Positions 1-8,402 of a DNA stretch of 64,000 nucleotides are shown piece after piece; within the stretch, counting starts at the first letter, position 1; each line of letters opens with the position of its first letter. The stretch is from Anaerolineae bacterium (lineage in GTDB: Bacteria > Chloroflexota > Anaerolineae > Promineifilales > Promineifilaceae): NCBI GenBank assembly GCA_023384415.1, contig JAHDWJ010000010.1, forward strand, positions 58,426 to 122,425, read 5' to 3'. Below the pieces are notes generated by a model. It saw nothing but the letters and a program-made list of their open reading frames with translations. It did no database searches and was not told the origin of the DNA. Both the position numbers and the translations under genes were made by a program.

Positions 1-126
1 AGATAGACGAGGGCGTGGGCCAACCCAGCCGCTGGAACACGCTACGCGCTTTACGTGTGCTGGATTGGTATTCAGCGCCAGGCTCATGAAACAGGTTCTT
101 GTGAACACCCATCCAGGAGGCAGATA

Positions 127-861
127 ATGGCCGAAGCCTGCTTTAACGAACAAGTAGCCGCCCATTACGACGAGGATTCAAACGCTATGTACCGGTCTGA
201 TCTGCTGCAGCCAACGGTAGACTTTCTGGCGGCGTTGGCCGGCGACGGCGCAGCGCTCGAATTCGGGATAGGTACAGGGCGTGTGGCCCTGCCGCTCAGT
301 GCGCGGGGCGTACCGGTTCACGGGGTTGACATTTCTGAGCCAATGCTGGCCCAACTGCGGCGCAAGCCGGGTTCAGACCAGATTGGGATTACCTGCGGCG
401 ACTTTGCCAACACGCGCATTCCTGGCAGCTTCCGGCTGGTCTATCTGGTGTACAACACAATCATGAACCTGACCACCCAGGACGAACAGGTGGCCTGCTT
501 TGGGAACGCGGCCGCCCACCTTGAACCCGGCGGTTATTTTGTCATCGAGGTTGGCGTCCCCAATCTGCGGCGCGTGCCGCCGGGCGAACGGGTGCGGGCC
601 TTTACCATCGGCCAGACCCGTTTTGGTTTTGACGAATATACCGATTTCACCAACCAGATTTTGTATTCCCATCATTATTGGACAGACAGCGGTAAGCTGC
701 GCAGCTCTTCGGCGCCCTTCCGCTGGGTCTGGCCGGCCGAACTTGATCTGATGGCCCGTCTCGCCGGTATGACCCTGCGCGAGCGTTGGGCCGGCTGGAA
801 CCGCGACCTTTTTACCGATGAGAGCGACGCCCACGTATCAGTCTGGCAAAAGCTACCCTGA
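127..861 (+). CDS. Class I SAM-dependent methyltransferase
   Basis: A 244-residue protein with the Rossmann methyltransferase fold. The glycine-rich SAM loop (LEFGIGTGR) is at residues 44-52 and the acidic ribose-binding strand end (GVDIS, Asp68) follows at the usual spacing; an HLEPGGYFV segment matches the strand-4/5 region of family members. The substrate cannot be told from sequence; such proteins methylate small molecules or proteins. The ATG at 127 is chosen because AGGAGG lies at 115-120, six bases upstream; the frame stays open to 55 but without a better start. The next gene begins 27 bases after the stop, so the two are probably co-transcribed. Methyltransferase class is firm; the specific reaction is unknown. 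Confidence 0.88.
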   Translation: MAEACFNEQVAAHYDEDSNAMYRSDLLQPTVDFLAALAGDGAALEFGIGTGRVALPLSARGVPVHGVDISEPMLAQLRRKPGSDQIGITCGDFANTRIPGSFRLVYLVYNTIMNLTTQDEQVACFGNAAAHLEPGGYFVIEVGVPNLRRVPPGERVRAFTIGQTRFGFDEYTDFTNQILYSHHYWTDSGKLRSSSAPFRWVWPAELDLMARLAGMTLRERWAGWNRDLFTDESDAHVSVWQKLP

Positions 862-888
862 ATGGCTGTCGGCCACGGAGAGACACCA

Positions 889-1533
889 ATGTTACACACG
901 CAACCAGAAGGCTACTTTGCTGCTCCCCCCACCGGTCACGGACCAGGCGTCCTGGTCCTCCACGCCTGGTGGGGACTGAATGACACGATCAAAAACGTAT
1001 GCGACCGGCTGGCGCAAGCAGGTTTCACGGCCTATGCGCCAGACCTTTATCACGGCCGTATCGCCCAAACCATTGCAGAAGCCGAAACCCTCAGCGGCGC
1101 AGCGGAAGTGGAACCAATCAAAGCGGATATTGCCGCGGCTGTTGCTTTTCTCAGCCAGCAGGCGACGCCAGCCGGTGGCCAACTCAGCGTTATCGGCTTT
1201 TCTTTTGGTGCCTATTTTGCCCTTGAATTGGCGGCCGATATGCCGGAGCGTATCCGCGCCGTCACCCTTTTCTACGGCACGGGCGAAGCGGCCGCGGCCC
1301 GGTCGCAGGCCGCCTACCTGGGCCACTTCGCCGCCCAAGACGACTACGAGCCGGCCGAGTTTGTTGACCAGTTGGAAGCATCATTGCAGGCGGCCGGCCG
1401 CCCCGTTACCTTCCACCGCTATCCAGATGTCGACCATTGGTTCTTTGAACCAGACCGGACTGACGCTTACAACCAGGCGGCGGCCGAACTGGCCTGGGAA
1501 CGGACGGTCGCCTTTCTTAAACAGATGTGGTAG
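889..1533 (+). CDS. Dienelactone hydrolase family alpha/beta hydrolase
   Basis: A 214-residue cytosolic alpha/beta hydrolase of the dienelactone hydrolase (DLH) family. Visible triad: nucleophile elbow GFSFG with Ser105, acid in AAQDD near residue 151, and His183 in the VDHWF motif typical of DLH proteins. Classical chlorocatechol DLH uses Cys as nucleophile; here it is Ser, as in many family members of unknown substrate. The ATG at 889 has GGAGAG six bases upstream (877-882) and is preferred over the in-frame ATG at 862, which has no clear ribosome site. It follows the methyltransferase closely. Ester or lactone hydrolysis is inferred; the substrate is unknown. Confidence 0.87.
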   Translation: MLHTQPEGYFAAPPTGHGPGVLVLHAWWGLNDTIKNVCDRLAQAGFTAYAPDLYHGRIAQTIAEAETLSGAAEVEPIKADIAAAVAFLSQQATPAGGQLSVIGFSFGAYFALELAADMPERIRAVTLFYGTGEAAAARSQAAYLGHFAAQDDYEPAEFVDQLEASLQAAGRPVTFHRYPDVDHWFFEPDRTDAYNQAAAELAWERTVAFLKQMW

Positions 1534-1636
1534 CTACAATGAGTTGAACCAGCCAAAGAACATGGATTGGCAGGATTTACGGATTAGCTGTATCGAGAAG
1601 GAAATCCGCCCATCCGCTGTTCTCAGGAGAGAAATC

Positions 1637-2173
1637 ATGCCCCACCCCTTAGTTTTACAACTACGCTTCACCCGCAGCGAATTTCAACGCGCCCTGAAAA
1701 ATGTCACCCCTGAAGAAGCGGTGCGCCGTTTTGAGCCGATTAACTGCATCAGTTGGATTATCGGCCACCTGGCCTGGCAGGAGCAGCTATACTGGCTCAC
1801 CCACGCCCAGGGCATAACGCCCGCCCCAGAGGTCAACGCCTGCGCCAACGGCCAGCCAGCCAGTACGCCCCCGCTGGACGAGATGTGGGCCGCCTGGCGG
1901 CTGGTGACGCAAACGGCCGATACCTGGCTAGACGCCCTCGACACCGCCCAACTGGAAACCCACACCCTCAACACCTATGTCAAGCCCCCTGCGCCCTATA
2001 AAGAAAGTATCGGCACCCGTTTGCGCCGCACCACCTACCATTACTGGTACCACACGGGCGAGTCACAGGCCATTCGCCAACTGCTGGGTCACACCGGTTT
2101 GCCTTCCTTCGTCGGCGATATTGGCGGCAAAGCGCCCTACATTCCTGAAACAAAAGATGAGACCAATATTTAG
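1637..2173 (+). CDS. DinB-like family protein (first of four)
   Basis: A 178-residue four-helix-bundle protein of the DinB/YfiT superfamily. The first conserved histidine sits in IGHLAWQE (His44) and a further one in the YHTGES segment near residue 140, the usual places for the metal-binding His triad. Relatives include bacillithiol and mycothiol S-transferases and many proteins of unknown function; this one cannot be assigned a substrate. The ATG at 1637 follows CAGGAGAG at 1624-1631. An in-frame open stretch continues upstream through the previous gene but is a shadow frame. It is followed 17 bases later by the RibD-like gene, suggesting an operon. Confidence 0.85.
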   Translation: MPHPLVLQLRFTRSEFQRALKNVTPEEAVRRFEPINCISWIIGHLAWQEQLYWLTHAQGITPAPEVNACANGQPASTPPLDEMWAAWRLVTQTADTWLDALDTAQLETHTLNTYVKPPAPYKESIGTRLRRTTYHYWYHTGESQAIRQLLGHTGLPSFVGDIGGKAPYIPETKDETNI

Positions 2174-2190
2174 AGCAGGAGAGGAATAGC

Positions 2191-2964
2191 ATGGGTAAAC
2201 TAATTTACGCCATGATGGTATCGCTGGACGGCTTTGTTTCAGGGCCAGATGACGAGCTTGATTGGCATCTAGTTGACGAGGAATTGCACCGGCATTTCAA
2301 CGAGTTGGAAAGCGAGATGGAGACGCTGTTATACGGCCGTCGCCTCTACGAAACTATGGTCGCTTACTGGCCTACAGTGGAGGAGAATCCCTCTGCCCCG
2401 GACTATGAGGTGGAATACGGCCGTATCTGGCGGGCTGTACCCAAAATCGTCTTTTCCAAAACCCTGGAGAATGTTGCCTGGAACAGCCGCCTGGCCAGGG
2501 AGGTTGTGCCGCAAGAGATTAGAGAATTAAAGTCACGAGCCAGGAAAGACATTTCCGTGGGCGGGGCAAATCTGGCCGCCACTTTCCACCGGCTGGGCCT
2601 GATTGACGAGTATCGGCTTTACGTCAATCCGGTGGTGGCAGGAAAGGGCAAACCGATGTTTGCGGGCGTGGATAGTGTGGCCCGTTTGTGGTTGGTGGAA
2701 ACACGGCCGTTTAACAGCGGCGTCATCATGCTGCGCTACAAAGCGGTCAATGACGCCGAAAACGACCTGCCAACCAACATTGGCAAACCGGCCACTGGCG
2801 CCCTGGCGGCGGCCGGTTACACCCGGCTGGAGCAGTTAACCCAGGTCAGCGAGAAAGATATTCTAAATTTGCACGGCGTCGGTCCCAAAGCGGTCGGCCT
2901 GCTTCGTCAGGCTCTGGCTGCCAAAGGTTTATCGTTTGCCGGAGACTCAGGAGAAGTATCATGA
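2191..2964 (+). CDS. RibD-type dihydrofolate reductase domain fused to a C-terminal helix-hairpin-helix domain
   Basis: A 257-residue protein. Residues 1-180 match the RibD C-terminal/dihydrofolate-reductase-like fold (opening KLIYAMMVSLDGFVSG, and the SVGGANLAATFHRLGLIDEY nucleotide-binding segment). Residues about 195-250 are a second domain rich in Gly-Val-Gly-Pro-Lys (LHGVGPKAVGLLRQAL), a helix-hairpin-helix like that seen in small DNA-binding or RNA polymerase alpha-CTD-like folds. Stand-alone RibD_C proteins are about 180 residues, so the tail is an added domain. The stop codon overlaps the next start (ATGA, 2961-2964), which indicates translational coupling with a VOC protein. An NADPH-dependent reductase role is inferred. 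Confidence 0.87.
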   Translation: MGKLIYAMMVSLDGFVSGPDDELDWHLVDEELHRHFNELESEMETLLYGRRLYETMVAYWPTVEENPSAPDYEVEYGRIWRAVPKIVFSKTLENVAWNSRLAREVVPQEIRELKSRARKDISVGGANLAATFHRLGLIDEYRLYVNPVVAGKGKPMFAGVDSVARLWLVETRPFNSGVIMLRYKAVNDAENDLPTNIGKPATGALAAAGYTRLEQLTQVSEKDILNLHGVGPKAVGLLRQALAAKGLSFAGDSGEVS

Positions 2965-3374
2965 ATTGGACATTGGAAGTTGTCGTAGTTCCCGTTTCTG
3001 ACGTAGACCGGGCCAAAACATTCTATGCCGAGCAGGTTGGCTTTAACGTAGACCATGATACCAGGATCAGTGATGATCTGCGTGTCGTCCAATTGACGCC
3101 GCCCGGCTCTGGCTGCTCGATCGTAATAGGCAAAGGAATTGTCGAGATGCCGCCAGGCTCGCTCAAGGGCTTGCAATTGGTTGTTTCAGACATCTACGCC
3201 GCGCATACCCATCTCACCGGGCGCGGCGTGGCCGTGAGCGAAGTCCAGGTGCTTGGCCCTGAGGGGGGGCGTCCGGCTCGTGACGGCGAAGACCTCAATA
3301 ATGTCGGCTTTGTCTTTTTCAGCGATCCGGACGGCAATAGCTGGGCAGTACAGCAGATAAATAATCGTAATTAA
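2961..3374 (+). CDS. VOC family (glyoxalase/bleomycin-resistance-like) protein
   Basis: A 137-residue protein with the paired beta-alpha-beta-beta-beta modules of the vicinal oxygen chelate fold. Module one begins VVVVPVSDVDRAKTFYAEQV, and the end carries the characteristic FFSDPDGNSWAVQQI segment, where the final acidic residues often bind metal. Family members act as glyoxalases, dioxygenases, FosA/FosB-type transferases or drug-binding proteins. The start overlaps the stop of the RibD-like gene by four bases. A second, larger VOC-type gene follows 16 bases downstream, so this is part of a polycistronic unit. Confidence 0.86.
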   Translation: MNWTLEVVVVPVSDVDRAKTFYAEQVGFNVDHDTRISDDLRVVQLTPPGSGCSIVIGKGIVEMPPGSLKGLQLVVSDIYAAHTHLTGRGVAVSEVQVLGPEGGRPARDGEDLNNVGFVFFSDPDGNSWAVQQINNRN

Positions 3375-3390
3375 ATATGAGGAGAAAAAG

Positions 3391-4308
3391 ATGAGCAACA
3401 TGACACAAAAAATCACCCCCTATTTATGGTTTGATAACCAGGCGGAAGAAGCCATGAACTTCTATACTGCCCTTTTTGATAACGCCAAAATTGTGGAGAT
3501 CAACCGTCTCCCGGAAGGGTTTGACGAAGGCCCCATGGCCGGCATGGCGGGCAAAGTGATTCATGGCCTGTTTGAACTGGCCGGCTACCAATTCATGGCT
3601 CTGGACGGCGGCCCGTTCTTCAAATTCACCCCGGCCATCTCTTTCTTCGTCAATTGTGACACCGAGGCCGAAATTGATACCTTGTGGGCCGCTTTGTCCG
3701 AGGGCGGCGAGGTAGCCATGCCCCTGCAAGCCTACCCGTTCAGCCCCAGGTATGGCTGGATCCAGGATAAATATGGCCTGTCGTGGCAGTTGAATCTGGG
3801 TCATAGCGAACCTAAAATCACCCCTTTCTTGTTGTTTGTCGGCGATCAGAATGGGCGGGCTGAAGCGGCCGTTAACGACTACATTGCTCTCTTTGAAAAC
3901 GGCGGCATCAACCACCTGGAACGTTTTGCCGCCGGCGACCCGATCGGCACCGAAGGCGCGATCCAACATGCCGCCTTTACGCTGCACGGCCAACCCTTTA
4001 TGGCTATGGATGGCGGCCTGGTTCACCCGTTTACCTTCACCGAAGCCATCTCGCTTTACGTAGATTGCGACACGCAAGAGGAAGTAGATCACTTCTGGTA
4101 CGCCCTCTCCGCCCACCCTGAAGCCGAAAATTGCGGCTGGCTGAAGGACAAATACGGCGTCTCGTGGCAGATCATCCCTACCACTTTAATCAAATTGATG
4201 AGCGACCCCGATCCAGAAAAATCGCGGCGGGTTATGGAGGCCATATTGCAAATGAAGAAAATTGAGATTGAAGGATTAAAACGAGCCTATGAAGGAAACC
4301 AATCATGA
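3391..4308 (+). CDS. Tandem PhnB-like VOC domain protein
   Basis: A 305-residue protein made of two PhnB/3-demethylubiquinone-type VOC domains. The first begins KITPYLWFDNQAEEAMNFYT and the second, from about residue 135, KITPFLLFVGDQNGRAEAAV; both end with GWLxDKYGxSWQ-type strands (GWIQDKYGLSWQ and GWLKDKYGVSWQ). Single-domain relatives are about 140-160 residues, so this is an internal duplication or fusion. GAGGAGAAAA precedes the ATG at 3391. The end overlaps the DUF1801 start by four bases (ATGA). PhnB-type proteins are generally of unknown function despite the old methyltransferase name. Confidence 0.87.
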   Translation: MSNMTQKITPYLWFDNQAEEAMNFYTALFDNAKIVEINRLPEGFDEGPMAGMAGKVIHGLFELAGYQFMALDGGPFFKFTPAISFFVNCDTEAEIDTLWAALSEGGEVAMPLQAYPFSPRYGWIQDKYGLSWQLNLGHSEPKITPFLLFVGDQNGRAEAAVNDYIALFENGGINHLERFAAGDPIGTEGAIQHAAFTLHGQPFMAMDGGLVHPFTFTEAISLYVDCDTQEEVDHFWYALSAHPEAENCGWLKDKYGVSWQIIPTTLIKLMSDPDPEKSRRVMEAILQMKKIEIEGLKRAYEGNQS

Positions 4309-4670
4309 ACGCATCTGAACAGATTGACCAGTACATTGTGAATACGGCCGATTGGCGCGGCGAGCTATTGGCCCAGTTGCGCCGCCTGGTTCTGGAAACT
4401 GATCCGGACATCGTTGAAGAATGGAAATGGAATTCACCGGTGTGGACGCGCGGCAAACCCGTTTGCAGCGCCAGCGCCTTCAAGAAGCACGTGGGTATGA
4501 ACTTTTTCCAGGGCGCTTTTCTGGACGACCCGCACACGCTCTTTAACGGCGGGCTGGATTCCAAGAAATCCCGCTCGGTCATTTTTTATGAAGGCGATAC
4601 AGTTAATGCGGCCGCTTTGCAGGGGTTGATCCGCGCCGCCATCAATCATAATAAAGGAGAAAATTCGTGA
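4305..4670 (+). CDS. DUF1801 (YdhG-like) protein
   Basis: A 121-residue protein matching the DUF1801 fold: an N-terminal helix (EQIDQYIVNTADWRGELLAQL), the conserved EEWKWNSPVW segment, and a central NFFQGAFLDDP strand. The family is cytosolic, often sits beside VOC and DinB genes, and has no proven reaction. The ATG overlaps the stop of the double VOC gene, so it is translated by coupling. Its own stop overlaps the GTG of the broken VOC fragment that follows. Confidence 0.82.
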   Translation: MNASEQIDQYIVNTADWRGELLAQLRRLVLETDPDIVEEWKWNSPVWTRGKPVCSASAFKKHVGMNFFQGAFLDDPHTLFNGGLDSKKSRSVIFYEGDTVNAAALQGLIRAAINHNKGENS

Positions 4671-4764
4671 GCAAAATGAAATACCTGGTGTGGGCCTATT
4701 CGTCTACTTCGCCGACACGGAAGGCAACGTCGTCGGTATGTTGCGGCCGCTGGCGATGGTCTAA
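4667..4764 (+). pseudogene. Remnant of a third VOC gene
   Basis: A GTG at 4667, overlapping the previous stop, opens a frame reading VSKMKYLV, a typical VOC start. The downstream frame from 4693 (a different frame) reads GLFVYFADTEGNVVGMLRPL and stops at 4762-4764, which is the end of a VOC protein where the EGN glutamate is a metal ligand. Only about 30 of about 120 residues remain and the two halves are out of frame, so a deletion has removed the core. The coupling arrangement shows it was once the last gene of this operon. Confidence 0.6.
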
Positions 4765-4769
4765 AGTTT

Positions 4770-4804
4770 AGAGCTGTAAGGTTTTTTAGAAACCTCGCAG
4801 CTCT
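4770..4804. terminator. Hairpin after the VOC/DUF1801 operon
   Basis: Inverted repeat with 15-base arms at 4770-4784 and 4790-4804 (AGAGCTGTAAGGTTT against AAACCTCGCAGCTCT, two non-Watson-Crick positions) and a 5-base loop. It has no long T run after it, so it is a likely but not classical terminator for the operon that ends at 4764. The next gene starts 8 bases after the hairpin. Confidence 0.55.
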
Positions 4805-4811
4805 TCAGCAT

Positions 4812-5330
4812 ATGAAACGGGTACTGTTGACAGGTATGTCGGGCACGGGCAAATCAACCGTCATTCGCGAGTTGCTCCGGCGCGGCTATAAGGCCATTGA
4901 CACCGATTATGATGGCTGGAGTCACTGGATCAATATGCACACCGGGCTGCCGGCGTCGCCGCCCGCGCCAGGAGAATATGGCTGGGAAGACCTCGATTGG
5001 GTCTGGCATGAAGAGCGGATGCAGGCCCTTTTAAGCGTTGAGGGTGAAGGCACATTATTTGTAGCCGGCACGACACCCAATCAAGGCAAGTTTTACGCCC
5101 GCTTCGATCAGATCATTCTCCTCAGCGCCCCGGCCGAGGTCATCATAGCCCGGTTAGCGACCAGAACCAACAACCCGTATGGCGCCACGCCGCGCACCCT
5201 GGCCCGCGTCCTGGAACATCTGGAAACCGTTGAACCGCGGCTGCGAGCCGGCGCCGGACATGAAATTGATACCCGTGAGCCTGTGGAGATGGTGGTGGCG
5301 CGTATTTTGCAACTGGTGGAAGCAGTGTAA
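4812..5330 (+). CDS. P-loop AAA/nucleoside-kinase-like protein
   Basis: A 172-residue protein starting KRVLLTGMSGTGKSTVIREL, with Walker A GMSGTGKS at residues 8-15 and the DTDYDGW segment following the first strand-helix unit. The arrangement resembles shikimate, gluconate and adenylylsulfate kinases, and a lid-like arginine (RLATRTNNPYG) lies near residue 118. It probably phosphorylates a small molecule; the substrate is unknown. The ATG at 4812 follows the hairpin directly and has no good ribosome site. The next gene is 84 bases away. Confidence 0.82.
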   Translation: MKRVLLTGMSGTGKSTVIRELLRRGYKAIDTDYDGWSHWINMHTGLPASPPAPGEYGWEDLDWVWHEERMQALLSVEGEGTLFVAGTTPNQGKFYARFDQIILLSAPAEVIIARLATRTNNPYGATPRTLARVLEHLETVEPRLRAGAGHEIDTREPVEMVVARILQLVEAV

Positions 5331-5414
5331 TCCACCAACACCCCATTTGTTTGTAGTGACAACTTTAGCCGGCCGCTTTGCTAAAATAAGCTGTGCAAAA
5401 CGAGAAGGTACCCT

Positions 5415-6152
5415 ATGTCAAAAAACCAACCGGCCATTAATGCCAGGCAATTTATAGAAGAGCTGGAAACCTATCAATCGGACGAGGAGTTGGTCAAATA
5501 CCAACACTACTTTAAGTTTGATAAAGATCGGCAGAGTAAAGACGATTATTTTATCGGCGTGAGGATGGGGCAGGTTTTTGCCCTGGCTAAGGCATTTATG
5601 GATATGCCCCTGGCAGAGGTTGAAAAGCTGCTGGAAAGTCCCATCCACGAGGTCAGGGTGGGCGCTGTGAGCATTATGGATTGGCAGGCCCGCAGCAAAA
5701 AGACAACTGATGAACGCCGGCAAGAACTTTTTGATCTTTACCTGAGACGCCACGACCGGATCAATAACTGGGACCTGGTGGACAGAGCCGCGCCGCACGT
5801 GATCGGCCGTTACCTGGTTGATAAACCGCGCCACGTTTTGTATGACCTGGCACGCTCTGAAAATGTGTGGCAACGGCGCACGGCCGTTGTCAGCACCGGC
5901 TACTTTATCAGACAGGGGGACGTAGACGATGCCTTTCAAATTGCCGAAATACTGTGCCACGACGAACATGATCTGGTCCAGAAAGCCACCGGCTGGATGC
6001 TGCGGGAAGCTGGCAAAGAAGCACCTGACAGGCTGCTCCGCTTTTTAGAGCAGCAGGCGGCCGTCATGCCGCCAACGATGCTGCGTTATGCCCTGGAACA
6101 CCTGGATAAAGAGCAGCGAGATTATTATCGGAGTTTGAGGAAAGAGGGGTAG
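5415..6152 (+). CDS. AlkD-like DNA alkylation repair protein
   Basis: A 245-residue all-helical HEAT-like protein of the AlkC/AlkD DNA glycosylase family (DNA_alkylation). Key features are NNWDLVDRAAPHVIG, with Trp119, Asp120 and Asp123, and the NVWQRRTAVVS segment with Trp152 and Arg154/155. The Trp/Asp/Arg set lines the N3- and N7-alkylbase pocket in characterised AlkD. Length matches the family (220-250). The start follows GAGAAGG. It should remove alkylated purines from DNA and fits the repair/detoxification theme of its neighbours. Confidence 0.88.
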   Translation: MSKNQPAINARQFIEELETYQSDEELVKYQHYFKFDKDRQSKDDYFIGVRMGQVFALAKAFMDMPLAEVEKLLESPIHEVRVGAVSIMDWQARSKKTTDERRQELFDLYLRRHDRINNWDLVDRAAPHVIGRYLVDKPRHVLYDLARSENVWQRRTAVVSTGYFIRQGDVDDAFQIAEILCHDEHDLVQKATGWMLREAGKEAPDRLLRFLEQQAAVMPPTMLRYALEHLDKEQRDYYRSLRKEG

Positions 6153-6202
6153 CGGCCGTATAAAACATTGGCTATCGGCTGACCCTGATCTGGAGAGGCG
6201 CA

Positions 6203-6478
6203 ATGTGTAGAAATATCAAGACGCTTTTTAACTTTGAACCACCGGCAACAGAGGCAGAGATTGAAGCGGCCGCTTTACAATTCGTGCGTAAGGTGAGCGG
6301 TCTTAACAAACCGTCAAAAGTGAATGAGGCGACTTTTGCAACGGCCGTTGCCCAGATAACGGCCGTGACCCGCACCCTGCTCGACGCGCTGGAAACAAAC
6401 GCACCGGCCAGGGATCGTGAGACAGAGGCCGCCAGGGCGCAGAGGCGGGCTGCACAGAGATTCGCAAAAGAATCATAA
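6203..6478 (+). CDS. DUF2277 family protein
   Basis: A 91-residue protein opening MCRNIKTLFNFEPPATEAEI, the hallmark start of the DUF2277 family, followed by the FVRKVSGLNKPS segment. Members are small cytosolic helical proteins of unknown function, common in Actinobacteria and Chloroflexota. GGAGAGG precedes the ATG. It ends 75 bases before the next DinB gene. Confidence 0.86.
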   Translation: MCRNIKTLFNFEPPATEAEIEAAALQFVRKVSGLNKPSKVNEATFATAVAQITAVTRTLLDALETNAPARDRETEAARAQRRAAQRFAKES

Positions 6479-6553
6479 TTGACCGTCAAAAACTGTTATT
6501 TTATGTTAGTGGGTTGTACCCAAAAACCGATAACAACTACAGAGGAACCGAAA

Positions 6554-7030
6554 ATGACATCTACTATTCAAACTGAGCATTTTACCCAGGCCCTTTATGT
6601 TCTGCTGGATGAGACCTTTGACAACGTGCTTGGCATATACCTGGACAAGGGCACGTCCCTATTTGAAACCCTGGCCGATGTTTCGGCTGCCGAAGCTTCT
6701 ATTCCGGTAGGGGGCAAATGCGCCACCCTGGCCGCCCAGGTGAAACATGTTGCCTTCTACCTGGACGTGATTGACAAAACGGTACGCGATCCCAACTATC
6801 CCCGTGTAGATTGGGGCCAAATCTGGCGCGAAACAAACGCGGTTACCGATGAAGAGTGGGAAGACCTCAAAATAGAGCTGCGCCAGAGTTATGATCGCCT
6901 CAAGCTGCTCATCAGCGAGACAACCGAATGGCCCAGCGAGCGGCATATTGGCGGCGCGATTGGGGCAATCGCCCATACGGCCTACCACCTGGGCGAAATT
7001 CGCCAGGCTCTCTGCACCTTAAAACAGTAG
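6554..7030 (+). CDS. DinB-like family protein (second of four)
   Basis: A 158-residue helical protein resembling DinB-superfamily proteins: a first helix region with VKHVAFYLDVID (a metal-type His) and a final IGAIAHTAYHLGEIRQAL helix with the paired histidines. The ATG at 6554 follows CAGAGGAACCG; an upstream in-frame open stretch back to 6479 lacks support. Function unknown; related proteins are thiol-dependent transferases or hydrolases. The following kinase gene starts 38 bases later. Confidence 0.82.
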   Translation: MTSTIQTEHFTQALYVLLDETFDNVLGIYLDKGTSLFETLADVSAAEASIPVGGKCATLAAQVKHVAFYLDVIDKTVRDPNYPRVDWGQIWRETNAVTDEEWEDLKIELRQSYDRLKLLISETTEWPSERHIGGAIGAIAHTAYHLGEIRQALCTLKQ

Positions 7031-7068
7031 CTATCCCACATTGGCGGAAGATACGCCTTAAGCAGGTT

Positions 7069-7629
7069 ATGCAGCAGTTGTTCATCCAGATGTCGGGTGC
7101 GCCGGGCAGCGGGAAAACGACCATCGCCGATAGCCTTGCCCGGCGTATCGGCGCCGTGGTCATTGACCACGATGTAACCAAGAGTGCCCTTTTAGCCGCA
7201 AACGTGCCTGTTGACCTGGCTGGTGTAGCTTCTTACCAGGTGTTAGGGGCCATGGCCCAACATTTGTTACGGCAAGGCTTCCACGTCATCTTTGACAGCC
7301 CCTGTTATTACCGGGAACTGCTTGAGCGTGGGCAGCAGTTGGCGCAGGCTGCCGGGGCCAACTACCTTTATATTGAATGCCGGGTTGCCGACCTTGATGA
7401 GCTTGATCGTCGGCTGCGCACACGGCCGTCTTTGCCTAGCCAGGTAACCAGTGTCTATTCATCCCCGGCGCATGAGAGCGGAAAAACAGCGCCAGGCGAT
7501 GTCGTTTTTCAGGAGTGGATCATGGGTATGAAACGGCCGTCAACTAATTATCTACTCCTGGACACCACACAGCCGCTTGAAGCAAACCTGGCTGAAGCCA
7601 TATCGTTTATTGAGGCGAACAGCAATTAG
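7069..7629 (+). CDS. P-loop AAA/kinase-like protein
   Basis: A 186-residue protein with Walker A GAPGSGKT at residues 10-17, then DHDVTKSALLA and FDSPCYYRELLERG, the order found in zeta-toxin-like and chloramphenicol-phosphotransferase-like small kinases. An arginine-rich lid (ECRVADLDELDRRLRTRPS) is present. The ATG at 7069 is the first one before the P-loop; the longer open frame upstream overlaps the DinB gene and is discarded. The substrate is unknown. It is unrelated in sequence detail to the kinase at 4812. Confidence 0.82.
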   Translation: MQQLFIQMSGAPGSGKTTIADSLARRIGAVVIDHDVTKSALLAANVPVDLAGVASYQVLGAMAQHLLRQGFHVIFDSPCYYRELLERGQQLAQAAGANYLYIECRVADLDELDRRLRTRPSLPSQVTSVYSSPAHESGKTAPGDVVFQEWIMGMKRPSTNYLLLDTTQPLEANLAEAISFIEANSN

Positions 7630-7697
7630 CACACCTGGCCACTAGAACGCGATTGGCCTCTTGTGCCTGTTCAAAATATAACAAAAAGGAGATTCCT

Positions 7698-8219
7698 ATG
7701 ACACAATCCCACGCCGAACCCACGCTTATCGAGCTTATCCGTTACAACAATTGGGCCAACGCCCAGGTTCTGGCTGCCTGCCAGAAACTCACGGCCGAAC
7801 AACTGGCTACCACTACCCCCGGCGCTTATGGTGCCATCCATGAAACTCTGGGGCACATCATCTTTGCCGAAGCGGACTACGTGGGCCGGATGACGGGCGA
7901 CCGGCCGCGCCCGTCGTTCAAGCGAGAAGATGGCCCCACCATAGCCGATCTCGCCGCCTTCGCCGAGGAAGTGGCCGCCGCCCTGCTCGATGCCGCGCAG
8001 CGCATCCCGCCCACCCAGATGGTGCATGAAGAAGAAGACGGTCAGACCATCGAGTACCTGGCCCGTCACCTCTTTATCCAAACTATCAATCACGGCGTTG
8101 AGCACCGCACCAACATCACCACCATTCTCAGCGGCCTCGGCCTATCCGCGCCAGAGGTGGACGGCTGGGGCTATCTATTTGCTCACCCTGATCGCTTTGC
8201 CCTGAAAGAAAGTCCGTAA
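7698..8219 (+). CDS. DinB family protein (third of four)
   Basis: A 173-residue DinB protein and the clearest member in the window. ELIRYNNWANAQVLAACQKL begins helix one, HETLGHIIFAEADYVGRM carries the first metal histidine, and QTINHGVEHRTNITTIL holds the HxxxH pair of the last helix. The ATG at 7698 follows AAAAAGGAG. It is likely a metal-dependent thiol transferase or hydrolase; the cofactor thiol is not predictable. It is flanked by related paralogues. Confidence 0.88.
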   Translation: MTQSHAEPTLIELIRYNNWANAQVLAACQKLTAEQLATTTPGAYGAIHETLGHIIFAEADYVGRMTGDRPRPSFKREDGPTIADLAAFAEEVAAALLDAAQRIPPTQMVHEEEDGQTIEYLARHLFIQTINHGVEHRTNITTILSGLGLSAPEVDGWGYLFAHPDRFALKESP

Positions 8220-8402
8220 CGTAAAACGGGGCATGGTTTGCCGTTCTTTAGAAGCGACGCTTTACAATTTCCTGACCGCAGACGGCTGACCGCAGACCAC
8301 CATGCCAGAGACAAATCGCGGTCTGCCGTCCGCGGCCGGCGGTCAAATTTGTAAAGATCGCCTGAACCATGCCAAAAAAGTACCATTTAGGAGAGCAATA
8401 AC

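Noticed and set aside
980-1636. Long N-terminal extension of the first DinB frame
   Set aside because: It overlaps the DLH-like gene in another frame; its peptide is Arg/Pro/Ser-rich and the ribosome site is at 1624-1631.
3424-4116. 230-codon minus-strand ORF opposite the double VOC gene
   Set aside because: Antisense shadow; the plus-strand protein has clear family motifs throughout.
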